Shown here: piece after piece, positions 19,489-30,871 of the stretch
Numbering within the stretch: position 1 is the first letter of the stretch
Layout of the letters: the number at the start of each line of letters is the position of its first letter
Origin: Bremia lactucae
Taxonomy: Eukaryota > Oomycota > Peronosporomycetes > Peronosporales > Peronosporaceae
NCBI RefSeq assembly: GCF_004359215.1
Contig: NC_090622.1
Location: forward strand, 1,159,715 to 1,223,714
Direction of reading: 5' to 3'
DNA: 64,000 bases
Position numbers and translations under genes: made by a program
The notes under the pieces: generated by a model
What the model saw: the letters and a program-made list of their open reading frames with translations, nothing else
The model's database searches: none
Told to the model about the DNA's origin: nothing

Positions 19489-20583
19489 TTAGACTTGCAG
19501 TTCAAACGCATCGCATGGGCTTCGTGTGACTAGAATATCGTCAAATTTGGTCATCCCCGTGCTACTTGTTTTGTTCGTGTGTTTTGTGGCCATCGTAAGA
19601 CTATAATGAAGGCGACAGAGACCTTTAATTTGCCCATTTTTGTTGCAATCCGGCAACCGACATAATCGTGCACCTCCATGCAATTTGCACAATCCTTTGG
19701 ATTGGGCGGATTTTTGACACCCTATAATAGAACACCGTCGGCCACCTCCATGCGCGATACAGTGACCGCCACCTTGGTCACTAATTTCGCACCCGGGCGT
19801 TGTACACCGTCGTCCACCGCCGTGGGCCTTGCATAATCCGCGGGACCGAATGCCTTTGGTACACCCAGGCATGCGGCAAATTCTTGATGCGGGTTTTTTC
19901 TTTTGCATGCGGGCCATTCGGCGGTAATTTCGACGCGTGGTTGGGGACGGAAACAAGAGAGACGGGGGATGGGCGTTATAATGTGTCGGTATGTTGCGTA
20001 CTTTTGGGTCGGAAAGCATGGGAAAAAACACGGAAGTGGACCGCGTGGAATTTGTGTGCATGGAGAGCGGGGATCGAAGGGAGACGGTCATATTGGGGGA
20101 AATGGACCCGAGCGAGGCCGAGGGGATACTCCCACGACGTTGTGAGGTCGCGAGTTGCGGAGTGGACGGAGCGGACGAGGATGCCACAATGGGACTTAAA
20201 AGCGCACTTGTGGCGGAGATGGGAAAGGAATGAAGGTCATTGGAATGATGGTGATTTGGGGGGTCTTGGGGACCTGGGGACATGATTTCTTGGAAGATTT
20301 CATCGAGCATATCGTCGTCACTAAGGCCCAAAGGTGGTTGTCGAGGGGGTACGACGACGGGGTACGATGTAGTGGATAGATATGGGGGCGTGGTCGACGG
20401 GCGCGGGTCGGGATGAAAGAGCAGGAAGGCGTACTCGGCGTCATCGAGGGCGTTAGCGCGCCAGTCGGACATGGACATAATATACGGCCCGGGACGTGAA
20501 GAAGTGGCAATTGGCCGGCGGGAGTTAGAAATAGGGCAATTTGAAAGTGGCAATTTGTCTTGGTTGCGTTGTGGTCGATGCAT
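19489..20583 (-). CDS. WRKY19-like finger protein, 364 aa
   Basis: Four consecutive 24-residue repeats follow the pattern C-x4-C-x9-C-x2-H (Cys/Cys/Cys/His at 236/241/251/254, 260/265/275/278, 284/289/299/302 and 308/313/323/326), usually followed by GGGRRC or GGARLC. This is the small finger found next to WRKY domains in a few plant proteins and widespread, without a WRKY domain, in oomycetes; nucleic-acid binding is assumed but not proven. Residues 1-230 are low-complexity, rich in Ser, Thr and Pro, with an acidic LSDDDMLDEIF patch that could be an activation or interaction segment. The first ATG is at 20583; ATG 20478 (MSMSDWRANAL) is an alternative start that would remove 35 residues. Confidence 0.85.
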   Translation of the reverse strand: MHRPQRNQDKLPLSNCPISNSRRPIATSSRPGPYIMSMSDWRANALDDAEYAFLLFHPDPRPSTTPPYLSTTSYPVVVPPRQPPLGLSDDDMLDEIFQEIMSPGPQDPPNHHHSNDLHSFPISATSALLSPIVASSSAPSTPQLATSQRRGSIPSASLGSISPNMTVSLRSPLSMHTNSTRSTSVFFPMLSDPKVRNIPTHYNAHPPSLLFPSPTTRRNYRRMARMQKKKPASRICRMPGCTKGIRSRGLCKAHGGGRRCTTPGCEISDQGGGHCIAHGGGRRCSIIGCQKSAQSKGLCKLHGGARLCRLPDCNKNGQIKGLCRLHYSLTMATKHTNKTSSTGMTKFDDILVTRSPCDAFELQV

Positions 20584-23257
20584 TCGTTTAGAAATATATA
20601 AATATATATTTTACATAACCGTTTTTGTTTCGTCGACGGCTTGCCTCGTTTTTCACGGATCACGATGGAAGGTGGCCAGTAGTGGCTCTTGGAGAAGATG
20701 GCAGCTTTTTGTGTTGCTGGCAACTGAAAATCGACATTACGATCTTGCAACTTTGATTTTTTGGAAAACGAGCCACGTCGGGCTGGTGGAAATGGTGGCA
20801 ACGCACTGACGATAATGAGACTAGGGCGACAAGCGTGCTCACACATGTGAGCGCACTGACCTGTTGAAGTGACAGCGCGCGGACGTTGTGTATCGCTCGT
20901 CATTTAGACGCAAGAACCTCGCCCGAATGGTTCTGTTACACGGTTAGCAACTGGCTCGAAGCTGAAAAGATCGCGAACAGGTGCAAAAGTTGGCACTTTT
21001 CGCAACACGAAAATACACAACGATTTTTAACCTTTTTTATAAAATAGAAACAGCGTCTTCGACACTACAGGTGGGAGGTCCTTCCTTGGTGCAATTCCGT
21101 GTCACATGGCTCGATTACGACATCACGAGGGTGAACTTCAAGTGGCTTGATTGCCAGACGGACTTGCATCTTTTTTTATCGAAAGGCACAAACGTGTTTT
21201 TTTTTTCTTTAGCTTTTTAGAGGTACAATACACGTGGCAGTAAGATTCGTTTACAAGTGGGTACAATGTCCGTAACTTGGAAAAAAGCGACATTTAACCT
21301 ACACACACACTTCAAGAGCAGCTAATTGAATTACAAGATTTGGATTATCATTTACGTTTCGTGAAAGTAAAAAAACCGTTTTTAATTCGTTACGATAGCT
21401 ATCAGTTTACATTTTTGGAAAGAGTCAGTGTAGAAATGAGTATCATATCTTGGGGAGGCACGGGTCAAGTGGTCGAGTTTTATTATAAAACGGCAAAGGG
21501 TGGATGATACGGTGACGACAGCAGATTTATTCAGGAAGAGGCGCGGGTGCGCGATATGAGCGTTTCTTTTTAGGATCGAAGGAATAACGAATGAGTGTCC
21601 GAGTATTAGTCTTAAGGGATGGAAGCGTCGACGTAATCACGTTTTGTCATCGTAAGAGTGGCTTTGCTTTCCGACGCCCAAATCCTACTGATCTCTCTGG
21701 TGTAAGATACCGCCGATCAAGAGGCCCAGGCTGTGGGGCTTCATGTCGTTGTGAGCGATGACAGAAATAATACTTTGTAAGTATTCTTCTGAAGCTTGGT
21801 ATAAAATGAATGGTGTATTGAATTATTTAATGAGAAGGCTTGATGTTCCGTTAAAAGTCGCTTATCCTCTTAGACTGATCCTGGGTCAATTGTGAATAGC
21901 AGCGACGCTTTCAGAAAGGGATGATCAACGACTTTTTTATGGTTATTTAGATATTTTGATAGTATTTTAGAAGAGGATCTTATACAGTCCCGTTCCTGGG
22001 ACCGAGTCACATAGCACAAGCACGAGGAAGTGTGCAGAAACAAGCTGCACTTTAATTTACTATTGATCGATATATTACCTTTTTAAGTATACGGCTAAAA
22101 AGTTGCAAATCCAAGACGGTATTTTCGTTTTTTTTCTTAGGTATCCCTGTTTTTACTTTCATGGTAACGGCTCCGACCCATGTCCGAATGCAAGCTATAG
22201 AGGAGAGTGTCGCACCATGTGCCTAGCAAGCCACAGCCGTGCCGAATATATTGCGGCTCTTATAAAGTTTTTTTATCTCAAAATAGCCGTTATAAGCATT
22301 ATCCGTTTCCATGTTAACTAATTATTGTATCATCAAACTCATTTAATGCAAATAAATCTTCATGTAATATTCCCGTTACATTACCGGAAATTCAATCACC
22401 TGTTTTCCGCCTCAATTAAATTGTGGATTTATGTAGCTTTAATTATATGTAATATCATATTAATTTAAGGTGTGATACACGTGTTAGCCACTAGATATAG
22501 CAGGGTAAGGTATTTCACCTAAATTTATTAATAAATTTAGCCCGTTTTGTTCTGTCTTGTGCCTTGCATAGTGAAGTATAAGAGTCGGCGACCTTATTAA
22601 CGTACATCTTTGCCTATTGATTTCTACAAATCATTGAGATTAAGTCGATAAGTATTTCTCCGACCTAAGAAGCGATTTAGCTTCGCTACACCTAGTAGCG
22701 CTTAGTTTCTACGTTACGCTTTACTCTATATAAGACTGATCCTTTGTGAGGTTAAAATGTATTGTAGACCTCTCGGATGCTAAACTTGGCTTTTGTACAA
22801 CTGAAAGCCTTCTTTGGGAAATATGAATTTTAAATATTTATAATGACCGTTTTGAAAACAATAAAAACATGCAATTAATTCGGATTTGACTTCAAAAAAA
22901 AAATTCTTTCCTCATAAAATACTAAACAAAGACTATTTTGCACCAATCGTCATTGGTAATCAATATGTCAGACAGAAATAAAACAGTAATATAGAAAAGC
23001 TCTATTTAATATCAAGATGTACGATATTTTGGTACAATAGCAAAGAATCTTTAAAAAAATCATGCACCCTCATATACATCTGATAACCAAGTTGATAGAA
23101 CTTTAGAATATGAGCGATCAATAGGATGGAAAATCAAATTTGAGACTTCTTTGCGTATGTCACCACCGATCATCAAACATTAATTAGAGCTCCCACAACA
23201 ATAAAATTAAATACGCAAATTTTCCTTACGTATTCCAGATGATAAATAAAAGAAGGG
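20584..23257. other. Long intergenic stretch, no supported gene
   Basis: I recognise no protein family in any frame here. Frames such as 20981-21220 or 22103-22321 are short and featureless. The stretch contains a degenerate LTR-like segment (about 22430-22760), listed separately, and ends at the left inverted repeat of a Mutator-like element. Confidence 0.55.
22430..22760 (+). repeat. Degenerate LTR-like remnant with primer-site relic
   Basis: AGCGATTTAGCTTCGCTACA followed by CCTAGTAGCGCTTAGTTTC resembles the 3' border of a family A LTR (GCTCCGCTACA) followed by the TGGTAGCACT primer site. Upstream TAGCAGGGTAAGGTATTT and GTGCCTTGC also resemble LTR A. The copy is too diverged to set borders or find a target duplication. 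Confidence 0.45.
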
Positions 23258-23547
23258 ACCACCCAAACGGTAACCATCCCTCCCCAAATTGATTTAATTG
23301 GCTGTAATCCACCCTTCCGATTGGCTACAGCTAGAGGTGAAGTACGGAACATTGTGCTTCTGATTGGTCAAAGAGAATGAACGCAACAGTAAGAATCTCA
23401 ACACTTACCTTCAAATTGCAACCTTCCCTGCTACAACAACTATATCAAAATGAACACCCTTGCTCCCTCCCACATATTTGCACATGCTTCTCTTGCTGAG
23501 GATCAAGCTGTTGTAAAGGCCCATGCAACATCACAGGGATATGTCAT
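23258..23547 (+). repeat. Left terminal inverted repeat of the MULE
   Basis: It pairs with 25573-25873 on the opposite strand. The repeat extends past the transposase ATG at 23450, so about the first 33 codons of the transposase lie inside it. Confidence 0.85.
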
Positions 23548-25542
23548 TGTTGTCAAGCATACCAAGAGGGTTGGCAACAGGAAGGAAGGCAATGTCAAGG
23601 TGGTATACTATCAGTGCTCACAATCAAACGCTCCTGTAATGCACAGTGGCCCAGGCGAGCGTATGAGGCCAAGTCGGAGCAGTGGCTGCCTTCAGAGCCA
23701 GCATACGCAAATAAGAAAACCAATGGCTTGTTAAATTATAAACGCTGAACACAAACATGAGGCGTTTGCGCATCCGAGCGCGCATCCGCAGGGACGCACT
23801 GGCATGCTCACATCAGAACAAAACCAAATTGTATTGGGGTTTCACGTGCGCTTGTTTCAAATAGCCGTATCCTCCACCACAATTCAACAGAATGAAGGTG
23901 TTTGGCTGACAGGACAAGACGTTCGCATTATTAGGAAAAAAGAACTGGCCATGATGCTCAACGGCCGCTCACTTATTTCAGCTCTGCTGGACAGCCTTGG
24001 TGATGATGCCCGCCACTTCTCACAGGTTGACAGGGAGCATAAGCTCACCCGCCTTCTGGTTATTTCACCCTGCGCTCGTGAGATCTGCCAAAAGTCCGTG
24101 CCTGTAAAAGTGTTGCTACTGAATGCAAGATACAAGACAACAAGTTTGGAAAGCCTCTGTTCCATGTTGCTGGTGCCACATCTTCCCACCAGAGCTTTAC
24201 CTTTGCATTTTGCTTTATGCAAAGAGAGAAAGCTGCAGATTACCGTTGGGCCGTGCACCACCTTCGAGATGTGTTTAAAGAATACAACCTCCTTACCAAC
24301 AATGTCATCTTTGTGACCGATCATGAGCTTGCGCTTATGGGTGCGCTTGATGACACATTTCCCACTGCCAACATGCTGCTGTGCAGGTGGTATATCAACA
24401 AAAATACCCTCGCCAAGCACAAAGCAGGCTCCAGCAGAAGCATTGGAGGCATTTATGAAGGCATGGTATGCTCTGATCAGTGCCACCACCGTTGAATGTT
24501 ACCAAAAAAAAACTCCAGGTAAAGTTTTGTCGATCTTTTCCAGAAGGATTCTTAACCGTGATTTATTCTAATAGTTGTCACCAAATCCGGAACATCCAAG
24601 CAACGCATGAGGGAGAGATCCAAGCGCACGTTGTGCGCTACTGCAATGACACCTGGCTGGTGTAGAAGGAGAGGTTTGTGTCAGCATTCTTGCGCGGAAT
24701 GAAGCATTATGGGCACATCTCAACGTCACGTGTGGAGAGCGCACATGCAACCCTTAAGAAATGGATCAAGACATCAACAGGTATGTGTATCTTTCATTTA
24801 AGTCACATGACGTCCATGCTTTTGCGAACAGATAAGTGCATTTTTAGGTCACCTACTGGTAGTGGATGGCGCAGTTTCGCTTGCATGTGAAGATCAGCTG
24901 GCTGCTATTGTACAGCAAAATGCAGCAGAGCGGGCAATGGTCAACTTGGGATTGGGATCGTTTCTTTGCAGGTGATGGAAAAGATCTCTGTGCATGCACT
25001 GCGCGGCGCATACCAGCTACTTTATTTGCAGGAGCAAAATGAAGAGGTCAGCAACATATGTCTTGGTCTTTTAAATGAAAAATGGGGTATCCATGTCACC
25101 ATGAGATGCGCCGCGCAGCCTCAGCCGGCCAATGGTACCGCTAACTTTCAATGACTTCGATCAGCATTGGTGGTTGGTCCAGCCATAGCCACCAAATGTT
25201 GCAGATGTTGTTCTGCCATCAATGGAGACAGCGTTGAAGAGAGCTGTAGATGACTATGACGATTCTGAGGGTTACCGCAAGCGCATGCTTCTTGAGCGTG
25301 TGCTTGCGGTCTCCAATAATGTTATTGTCAGTGATCCTGTGCGAGCAGAGACTCGAGGCCGGCCAACAGGGTCAACACGCCGGTTGCCATCCGCGTTTGG
25401 GCTCGCAGATGCAGCTGCTAATCCTGCACCTCGTCGATGCTGTGGATGGTGTTCCCAGTCAGGGCACAATGCACGTACATGCCACACAGTTTTAAATGTA
25501 TATATAGAGCCAGTGGAGAATTTAGAAGTAGCAGATGTGTAA
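23450..25542 (+). pseudogene. MULE transposase with N-terminal FAR1-like and C-terminal zinc knuckle, frameshifted
   Basis: ATG 23450 opens a 94-codon piece with a FAR1-like DNA-binding stretch (SQGYVIVVKHTKR, then VVYYQCSQ). After stops and shifts, frames at 24100-24495 encode the transposase core: KFGKPLFHVAGATS, FCFMQREKAADYRWA, then VTDHELALMGALDDTFP with an acidic catalytic residue, and LLCRWYINKN. The upstream site that is usually D-x-TYKTN reads LLNARYKT, so the first catalytic Asp appears lost. At 25222-25542 a C-terminal piece has an AT-hook-like RGRP and a CCHC knuckle (CGWCSQSGHNARTC). The transposase would cut and rejoin the element at its inverted repeats; this copy is inactive. 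Confidence 0.85.
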
Positions 25543-25572
25543 GTTAGACCATTTTTGCACACATTTGGCAGC

Positions 25573-25873
25573 AATTACATATCCCTATGGTGTTGCATGG
25601 GCCTTTATAGCAGCTTGACCATCAGCAAGAGAAGCATGTGCAATTGTGTGGGGGAAGCAAGAGTGTTCATCTTGATATAGTTGTTGTAACAGGGAAGGTT
25701 GCAATTTGAAGGTGAGTGTCATCTGGGTGTTGAAATTCTTACAGTTGGGTTCATTCTCTTTGACCAATCAGAAGCACAATTTTCTGCTCCTCACCTCTAA
25801 CTGTAGCCAATCAGAAGGGTGGATTACAGCCAATCAAAATTAATTTTGGGGGGATGGTTAACGTTTGGGTGGT
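25573..25873 (-). repeat. Right terminal inverted repeat of the MULE
   Basis: Reverse complement of the left repeat with scattered differences. A minus-strand frame inside it (25585-25767) is only the mirror image of the transposase N-terminal coding region. Confidence 0.85.
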
Positions 25874-26383
25874 GGATGGATAATGCTTCCTTAAAAGAAA
25901 TATATCTACATGTAAAAATATAAAATTTAGTTTTTATAGAATAGTTGTTGCTTTTTATGTTATATTTATTCATTTTTTTTTATTCTAATTAATGTTATAT
26001 ATAATTTGCATTGATCAAACAAAAGATGATTTAAAGTTTCGACAAACACTTTTTTCTAAACTTTTAATTCAAAATGATGCTCTAAAGTATTCTACCGATG
26101 ACTCAGGTCTAATAATACTGCCAAACTCATTCTATTGATTATTATTGCCGTATTTTCAAGACTGAATGGGAGCAAATCTCGCTACAAGACAAGGAGGCCA
26201 TACGGGCAAAATTTGCTTAAATGATCGAGCTCTCGACGCAGCCTTTCAAGTCAATACTAAATGACATATTTTCTTGTAAACATCGTCTTCTCATTAAGTG
26301 CGAAATTAAAAACATTTTTTTACAAAATTTACAGCATCCACTACAGACAGGGGCAACTTCACGTAGTCTGTGACTCTAGCTTA
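25874..26383. other. Intergenic, no supported gene
   Basis: AT-rich DNA between the MULE and the end of the PH/phosphatase gene. I see no coding or RNA feature. Confidence 0.6.
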
Positions 26384-27772
26384 CTATACCTCGGTAAGTT
26401 GCGCGGTCTCCAAGTGACCCGTTTGGTTCATGTACGTGAGCTGCACATTGCCGACGCTGTCAATGTCCATGGCGGTAATACCGCAGTGGTTATAGCGCAT
26501 GCGGCCCCACGTCCCATCGGGATCGACGCCGAGCGCCTTGCACACAAACCAGCGAATGACATTAGCATGGCACACGACGACACGAAATCGGTCCTTGGGT
26601 CGCGTTTGCGTCGAATGGACCCCAAATGTCGATGCATAGAGCTTTTGATCTTCTTCACTCAATTCCCGCTCGTCGACTTCGAGATCCTGTGGAATCAAGT
26701 GTCGAAACATCATGCGATACGCCATCTTCAGGCGCGCGCAATCGGAGACCATATTGTCAAGTTTCTCTCTCGCAAGTTGTTGCCGATTACTATTCGGGAG
26801 GGGGTTCCCCGGCCACGCTTCTCGATACAATTTATTTTCCCCAAAACGTACCTTCCCTGTGGGAAAAGCGTCTCCAATTGTTTGTGCCGTTTCGACGGCA
26901 CGACGGATGCCACTATGGTAAATAGGAAATGTAGGGTATCGTTTAAGTACCATTCGGTCGGACAAATATTTATACAAAAAGGTTCCGGTGGCACGAGCCT
27001 GCTGAACCCCGAGCTCCGTCAAGGGACCGCGCAGGTCCGTCGAGGGCGTCGGAGACGTATTGTAATGTCCGTGACGCACGAATATGACGTGCGTGGAACG
27101 GCTTTGGTCCACGAGTGACAAGTTGGAAGATGGAGCGATTACACGAGCCTCAGCGGCCACGGCAATGGCTGTCATCCAGTCCATTAAAACATGCACGCTT
27201 ACCGCCGCAAGATTGCGTGTACTACCATTGGCCAACTTTAGACAAAAGGACGAATTGTCTTGGCGGTCGACAGTAGCCCCACTAATGTCCCACGCCCCCT
27301 TGATCGCGCCATATCGCTGCTTGCTGTCGATCGTGTAGTACGACAGTTCTTGTCCTCGTAGTACAAAAATCCGCTACATATCGTACACTTTTAGCTGAAT
27401 ACATGTCCGCACATATTTGAAAAAAATTGATCGTACATTTTTCCAGGATTGCAAACCAGACTCGCCTTTTTTCAAGAGCTGGCCCTCCATGAGCACGTCG
27501 GTCTTGAAAATCTGGACCCGAGCGTCCTGGAGTTTCGATTCGGAGAAATTGTTGCTCAAGTCCGTGACCACGGTCGAACGCATCATCGAAGACGGGCGTA
27601 GGAGAGACGCCATCATGGACGGTCGAGGGGCGTGGGAGTCGTTTGCCACTTGCGAGGCACCAAGGCCACCACTGGACGTGGGTGCAAAGTGATTGAAATT
27701 CGACAGACGCGAGTTTAGCACATGCGACGGTCGCACGTCCTCCTCGGTTTGATCTGGCGACATTATTGGCAT
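26384..27772 (-). CDS. PH domain-histidine phosphatase (PGAM5-like) fusion protein, 441 aa, one intron
   Basis: Exon 1 (27437-27772) and exon 2 (26384-27373) are joined across a 63-bp intron. The mature protein has a low-complexity N-terminus (1-90), a PH domain (about 93-185: VLMEGQLLKKGE, SWKN joined to RIFVLRGQELSYY, and the C-terminal helix HVLMDWMTAI) and a phosphoglycerate-mutase-fold phosphatase (about 205-441). The catalytic RHG motif is VRHGHYN (H213), with a supporting Arg in HSGIRRAVETA (269) and a second His in VVVCHANVIRW (381), so the catalytic residues are intact. The phosphatase half most resembles PGAM5-type Ser/Thr protein phosphatases; PH would add membrane or phosphoinositide binding. 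ATG 27772 is the first Met; 27763 is an alternative. Confidence 0.88.
27374..27436 (-). other. Intron, 63 bp, phase 0, in the PH/phosphatase gene
   Basis: On the minus strand the donor reads AAAAAT|GTACGA and the acceptor TATGTAG|CGGATT. Read through, it ends in an in-frame TAG, which would truncate the protein in the middle of the PH domain. Removing it restores the PH strand order SWKN-RIFVLRG and links to the phosphatase frame. Length 63 keeps phase. Confidence 0.85.
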
Positions 27773-28794
27773 TGTTTTTATGCACGGAGCTTGATCGTTG
27801 GCAACGTTGCAAAAGAGCGTTTGAGGGGCCCCATCTGGGAACGAAAACTTGCTAAAGGACTGACGGCATGATTTTGTGGTCTAAGGCCACATAAATTCAC
27901 AGATGGTTTAATTTTCTGGTCAAAAGACACAAAAAAGACGCGTATGGGGTGTGGAAAAAGTTGCTGGCCTCTCCCGTCTCTACGAAAGAACTAAAATAGC
28001 ACTTGATTGGCTATGCTAATAATTTGAGGCTAATTAAAAGGTTTCATTAAATTTGCCTCTCTTTTAAACAATTTCTAATATATACTTGTTACTTTGCATT
28101 AAAACTTGTCAACGCGCAAACTTTTAAATTTGGATGATGTGGTTGTCGTCCGTCACCCACTGATGAATTATTCGTAATTATATTTGACGATGTAGTTTCA
28201 ACTACATATTAAGCTGAAACACGTAGAAGTTGTGACGAGCTCAAGCACGGAGAGAAGGTGCGACGCAAGATAATTTATTTACTATGATATAAGTATCAAT
28301 AACGTGGCTCCAACTTCTTAACGCGTGAGAGGCTTTGTTTCATCAACTTACTAATGTTTCATGTTATGTCTTCAATGGAAATGGTAATTTGAGGACACAG
28401 ACCTTCTCCATGTGTATTTTAGGGTCGGTCATCGCACCCTTGGCTTTCGACTCGTTCGGGACATTTTTTGGCTATTTTTACAAGCTTAAAAAAACATTTT
28501 TTAGATCATTTTTCTTTGAAAACTTGAGTTGGCAATTTATGTGGCGGACTAATTACACAATATAAATGCTCGGGCAACATAACGATAAACCTCCAACTTC
28601 ACAATTTGGAAACAAAAAAAAAGTATTTTAACGGAAGGGATTTCAAAACAGAGGGGTTCTAATTTGTTTACTTTTGTTGCTAAGCCGCGCCTAGGAACTA
28701 AAAAATTTCTTCTGCACGTCGTGAGCGTGAATGATAATCCGAAGGTACTATTATTAGTGTGGATTAGCTTGTACTGAAGCAGTGAACAGAGCCC
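27773..28794. other. Upstream region of the PH/phosphatase gene and intergenic DNA
   Basis: No gene recognised. The part next to 27772 presumably holds the promoter of the minus-strand gene. Around 28700-28800, pieces such as CTTCTGCACGT and GCTTGTACTGAAGCAGT resemble the 3' part of LTR B, suggesting a short LTR relic. Confidence 0.5.
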
Positions 28795-29311
28795 GTACTA
28801 TAATGGTATGAATCAAATGAAGAGGAGAGATAAGAAGAAAATTAAAGAAAATTAAATTATTATGGAACCTTTACTAGTACTGGTAAGTATTAGTTAACCT
28901 TACACTGATTACAGTGTAGGTAGGGTGCCTCGGAACTTCACGTACACAAGAGTACAGAGGAAAGTTTCTAAGTAATTTAGGAGCTTTGGCTACCAAAAGG
29001 TAATCCAATGGATTTTAGAGTTAGGTAAAAGTGCAACTGTATAAATAGAATTAGCTTCCTACGTAACGATGCTCTATCTACTACTAAACTTATTTTACTA
29101 ATATCCAACTAAGTATGGCGCCTCCTTGCGGGTTGATCTAGACTTAAATCAACCAATCAGTAAAGCTAATATTTCATTGCATCAATAATATCAGATTTGG
29201 TATTATTGGAACCATGTAAGTCAAAATTACTAATAATGATAATAATTTTGTAATTCTTTGCTTATTTCCTCTTATCGGAAATAATACTTATGTAACGGGA
29301 CACACGTTACA
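28795..29311 (-). repeat. 3' LTR of element D1 (family D)
   Basis: On the minus strand it starts TGTAACGTGTGTCCCGTTACA, right after a purine-rich tract (plus-strand complement 29312-29325). It contains the GGTTGATCTAGACTTAAATC-type palindrome near 29131. The left border is estimated and could be off by tens of bases. Confidence 0.65.
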
Positions 29312-30110
29312 TCACGCCCCCCTAACGGACATTCACTTAAGTGATTGATGTAGGGTGACAGGCGAGATTATTAAGTCTTTCCCTGTAATTCGCATTATTA
29401 GTTTTAATCAAAATACCGATTTCAATTGCTTTTTAATTTTAGTCAAAGTACCGATTTTATTTGCATTTTATTTCTAATCAAAATACCTATTTTATTTGCA
29501 TTCTTCATTTTTACCAGAATCAAGATGAGTCTGTGCGCGTCGGCCGCGTGGCCGCTGCAGCTGCACGGATTAGTGTAGCTGTCTATAAGGCAAATGTTTC
29601 AGTAGACGCTGATGTGTCTACTGCGGGGGGAATAGCTCCTTCTCCTCCCATTGGAGGCGACTGGTATATCATCTGTTGATGGCATTGCAGGTGGCAGGGA
29701 CAAGTCACCTGCTCCACCAATTGTAGGTGACTGGACCAAGTCACCTGCATCGCCCGACTCAATGTCTACTGAGAAGGCCGCCGAATCACCCGGGGCCAAG
29801 TCCGTTAAACCTTTGGGTTTTAACATGACTATTAAAGAGGTAATGACGAGGTTGTTTGACTAATCGGACCTCTTTGGTGGGAAGTCACATCATTTGACTC
29901 CGAGGGCGATGACCACTCTATTGACTCAAGTATGCGTCACCAGGAATTAAGTGGTCGCGAAGTTAAGAGCGCTGCTTGTGGTGCTAGTTTGCATCACCAG
30001 AAAAGAAGTAAATTTAGGGATTGCTTCCAACGTCAATTTAACGCTAACGTTATCATAAGCCAGCAGGAGAAGGACCGCAATACGTTGCGGTTCGCTCCTG
30101 AAAAGAGGCC

Positions 30111-30308
30111 TTGGATACCCTCTAAGAAAAATTGCATTCGGTGGTCTGGTATGACCAACGATCAATATCATATTCCGTAATTCGACTCATCCAGGCTTCA
30201 CAAGCCTGGTTGGTTACCCACTAAGAAAAATTGCATTCGTTGGTCTGGTATGACCAACGATCAATATCATATTCCGTTATTCGACTCATCCAGGCTTTAC
30301 AAGCCTGG
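30111..30308 (+). repeat. Tandem duplication, two 99-bp units
   Basis: Units 30111-30209 and 30210-30308 differ at few positions. Because 99 is a multiple of three, each unit adds 33 residues in frame to aORF-D1. One unit has TAA where the other has TTA, so the stop arose after the duplication. Confidence 0.9.
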
Positions 30309-30661
30309 TGAAAATAAAACAGAATTTTTCATCGATGCCTTTTACGGTATCGGTGGTATGCTTGCAAACGGGCAAAGGAGGTCAAACCTTTGTTGCAAGT
30401 TTGGACAGCTGTTGTACAGAATGTACAAAATATAGTCTGTGAGGTCTGGCTTGACGAGCTAAATGCTTTTCGTGAACGGTTCGACAGACGGACCGTAGTC
30501 GGTCCACGCTATAAGTTGCACCGTTTGTCTAGAGAGGCAGGGACTCCTTGCCTCTCGTGGGAGGACTCATGCCCATGCTGTTTCAAGGCAGGTGATGCCC
30601 CTAAGAAAGCATATTCTCTCAAAGATACTCATCGGAGGACTTTTATCTCTTACGAGATACC

Positions 30662-30871
30662 TTAAAGGACCATCATTTCACGAGCGCGGAAAGCGCTCGT
30701 TCTCCGATGGACCTTCTGCCGAGGAGGATGGGTCTCGTCGCACTGCAAGTCGAGATCCGGAACGTCCAACATCAGTTTGGAACGAGGTTCCCAACTATAA
30801 TGCGATGGTGGATACCCTCGCCAACGAACGAGATAATTCGTTCGAGCCCCCTTTGCCTCACGGTGGTCCAA
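30662..30871 (-). pseudogene. Chromodomain of element D1
   Basis: The minus-strand frame reads TNYLVRWRGYPPSHYSWEP, a good chromodomain core. It belongs at the C-terminus of the D1 integrase but is separated from it by stops. It overlaps the antisense frame on the plus strand. Confidence 0.75.

Larger units (their letters stand above)
23258..25873 (+). mobile_element. Mutator-like DNA transposon (MULE) with ~290-bp inverted repeats, decayed
   Basis: Inverted repeats of about 290 bp lie at 23258-23547 and 25573-25873. They share ACCACCCAAACG at the tips, GGCTGTAATCCACCCTTC, CTTCTGATTGGTCAAAGAG and CTTCTCTTGCTGA further in. Between them is a broken MULE transposase. Long terminal repeats are typical of this group. 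I could not recognise a 9-bp target duplication at the tips. Confidence 0.85.

Noticed and set aside
19800..20285. 161-codon plus-strand frame rich in Trp, Arg and Gly
   Set aside because: It is the opposite strand of the finger array; its composition is what reversed Cys/His/Gly codons produce.
20196..20903. 235-codon minus-strand frame overlapping the finger gene
   Set aside because: It overlaps the 5' part of the finger-protein frame in another register, shows no domain and lacks the ordered repeats.
23884..24489. 201-codon minus-strand frame in the MULE
   Set aside because: It is antisense to the recognisable transposase core and has no start motif or domain shared with other elements, unlike the gypsy antisense frames.
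25874..25882. 9-bp target duplication of the MULE
   Set aside because: Flanks of the inverted repeats (about 23249-23257 and 25874-25882) do not match, so I do not claim one.
26261..27118. 285-codon plus-strand frame
   Set aside because: It is the mirror of the PH/phosphatase gene, whose minus-strand frame has clear RHG and second-His motifs; the plus frame has no recognisable domain.
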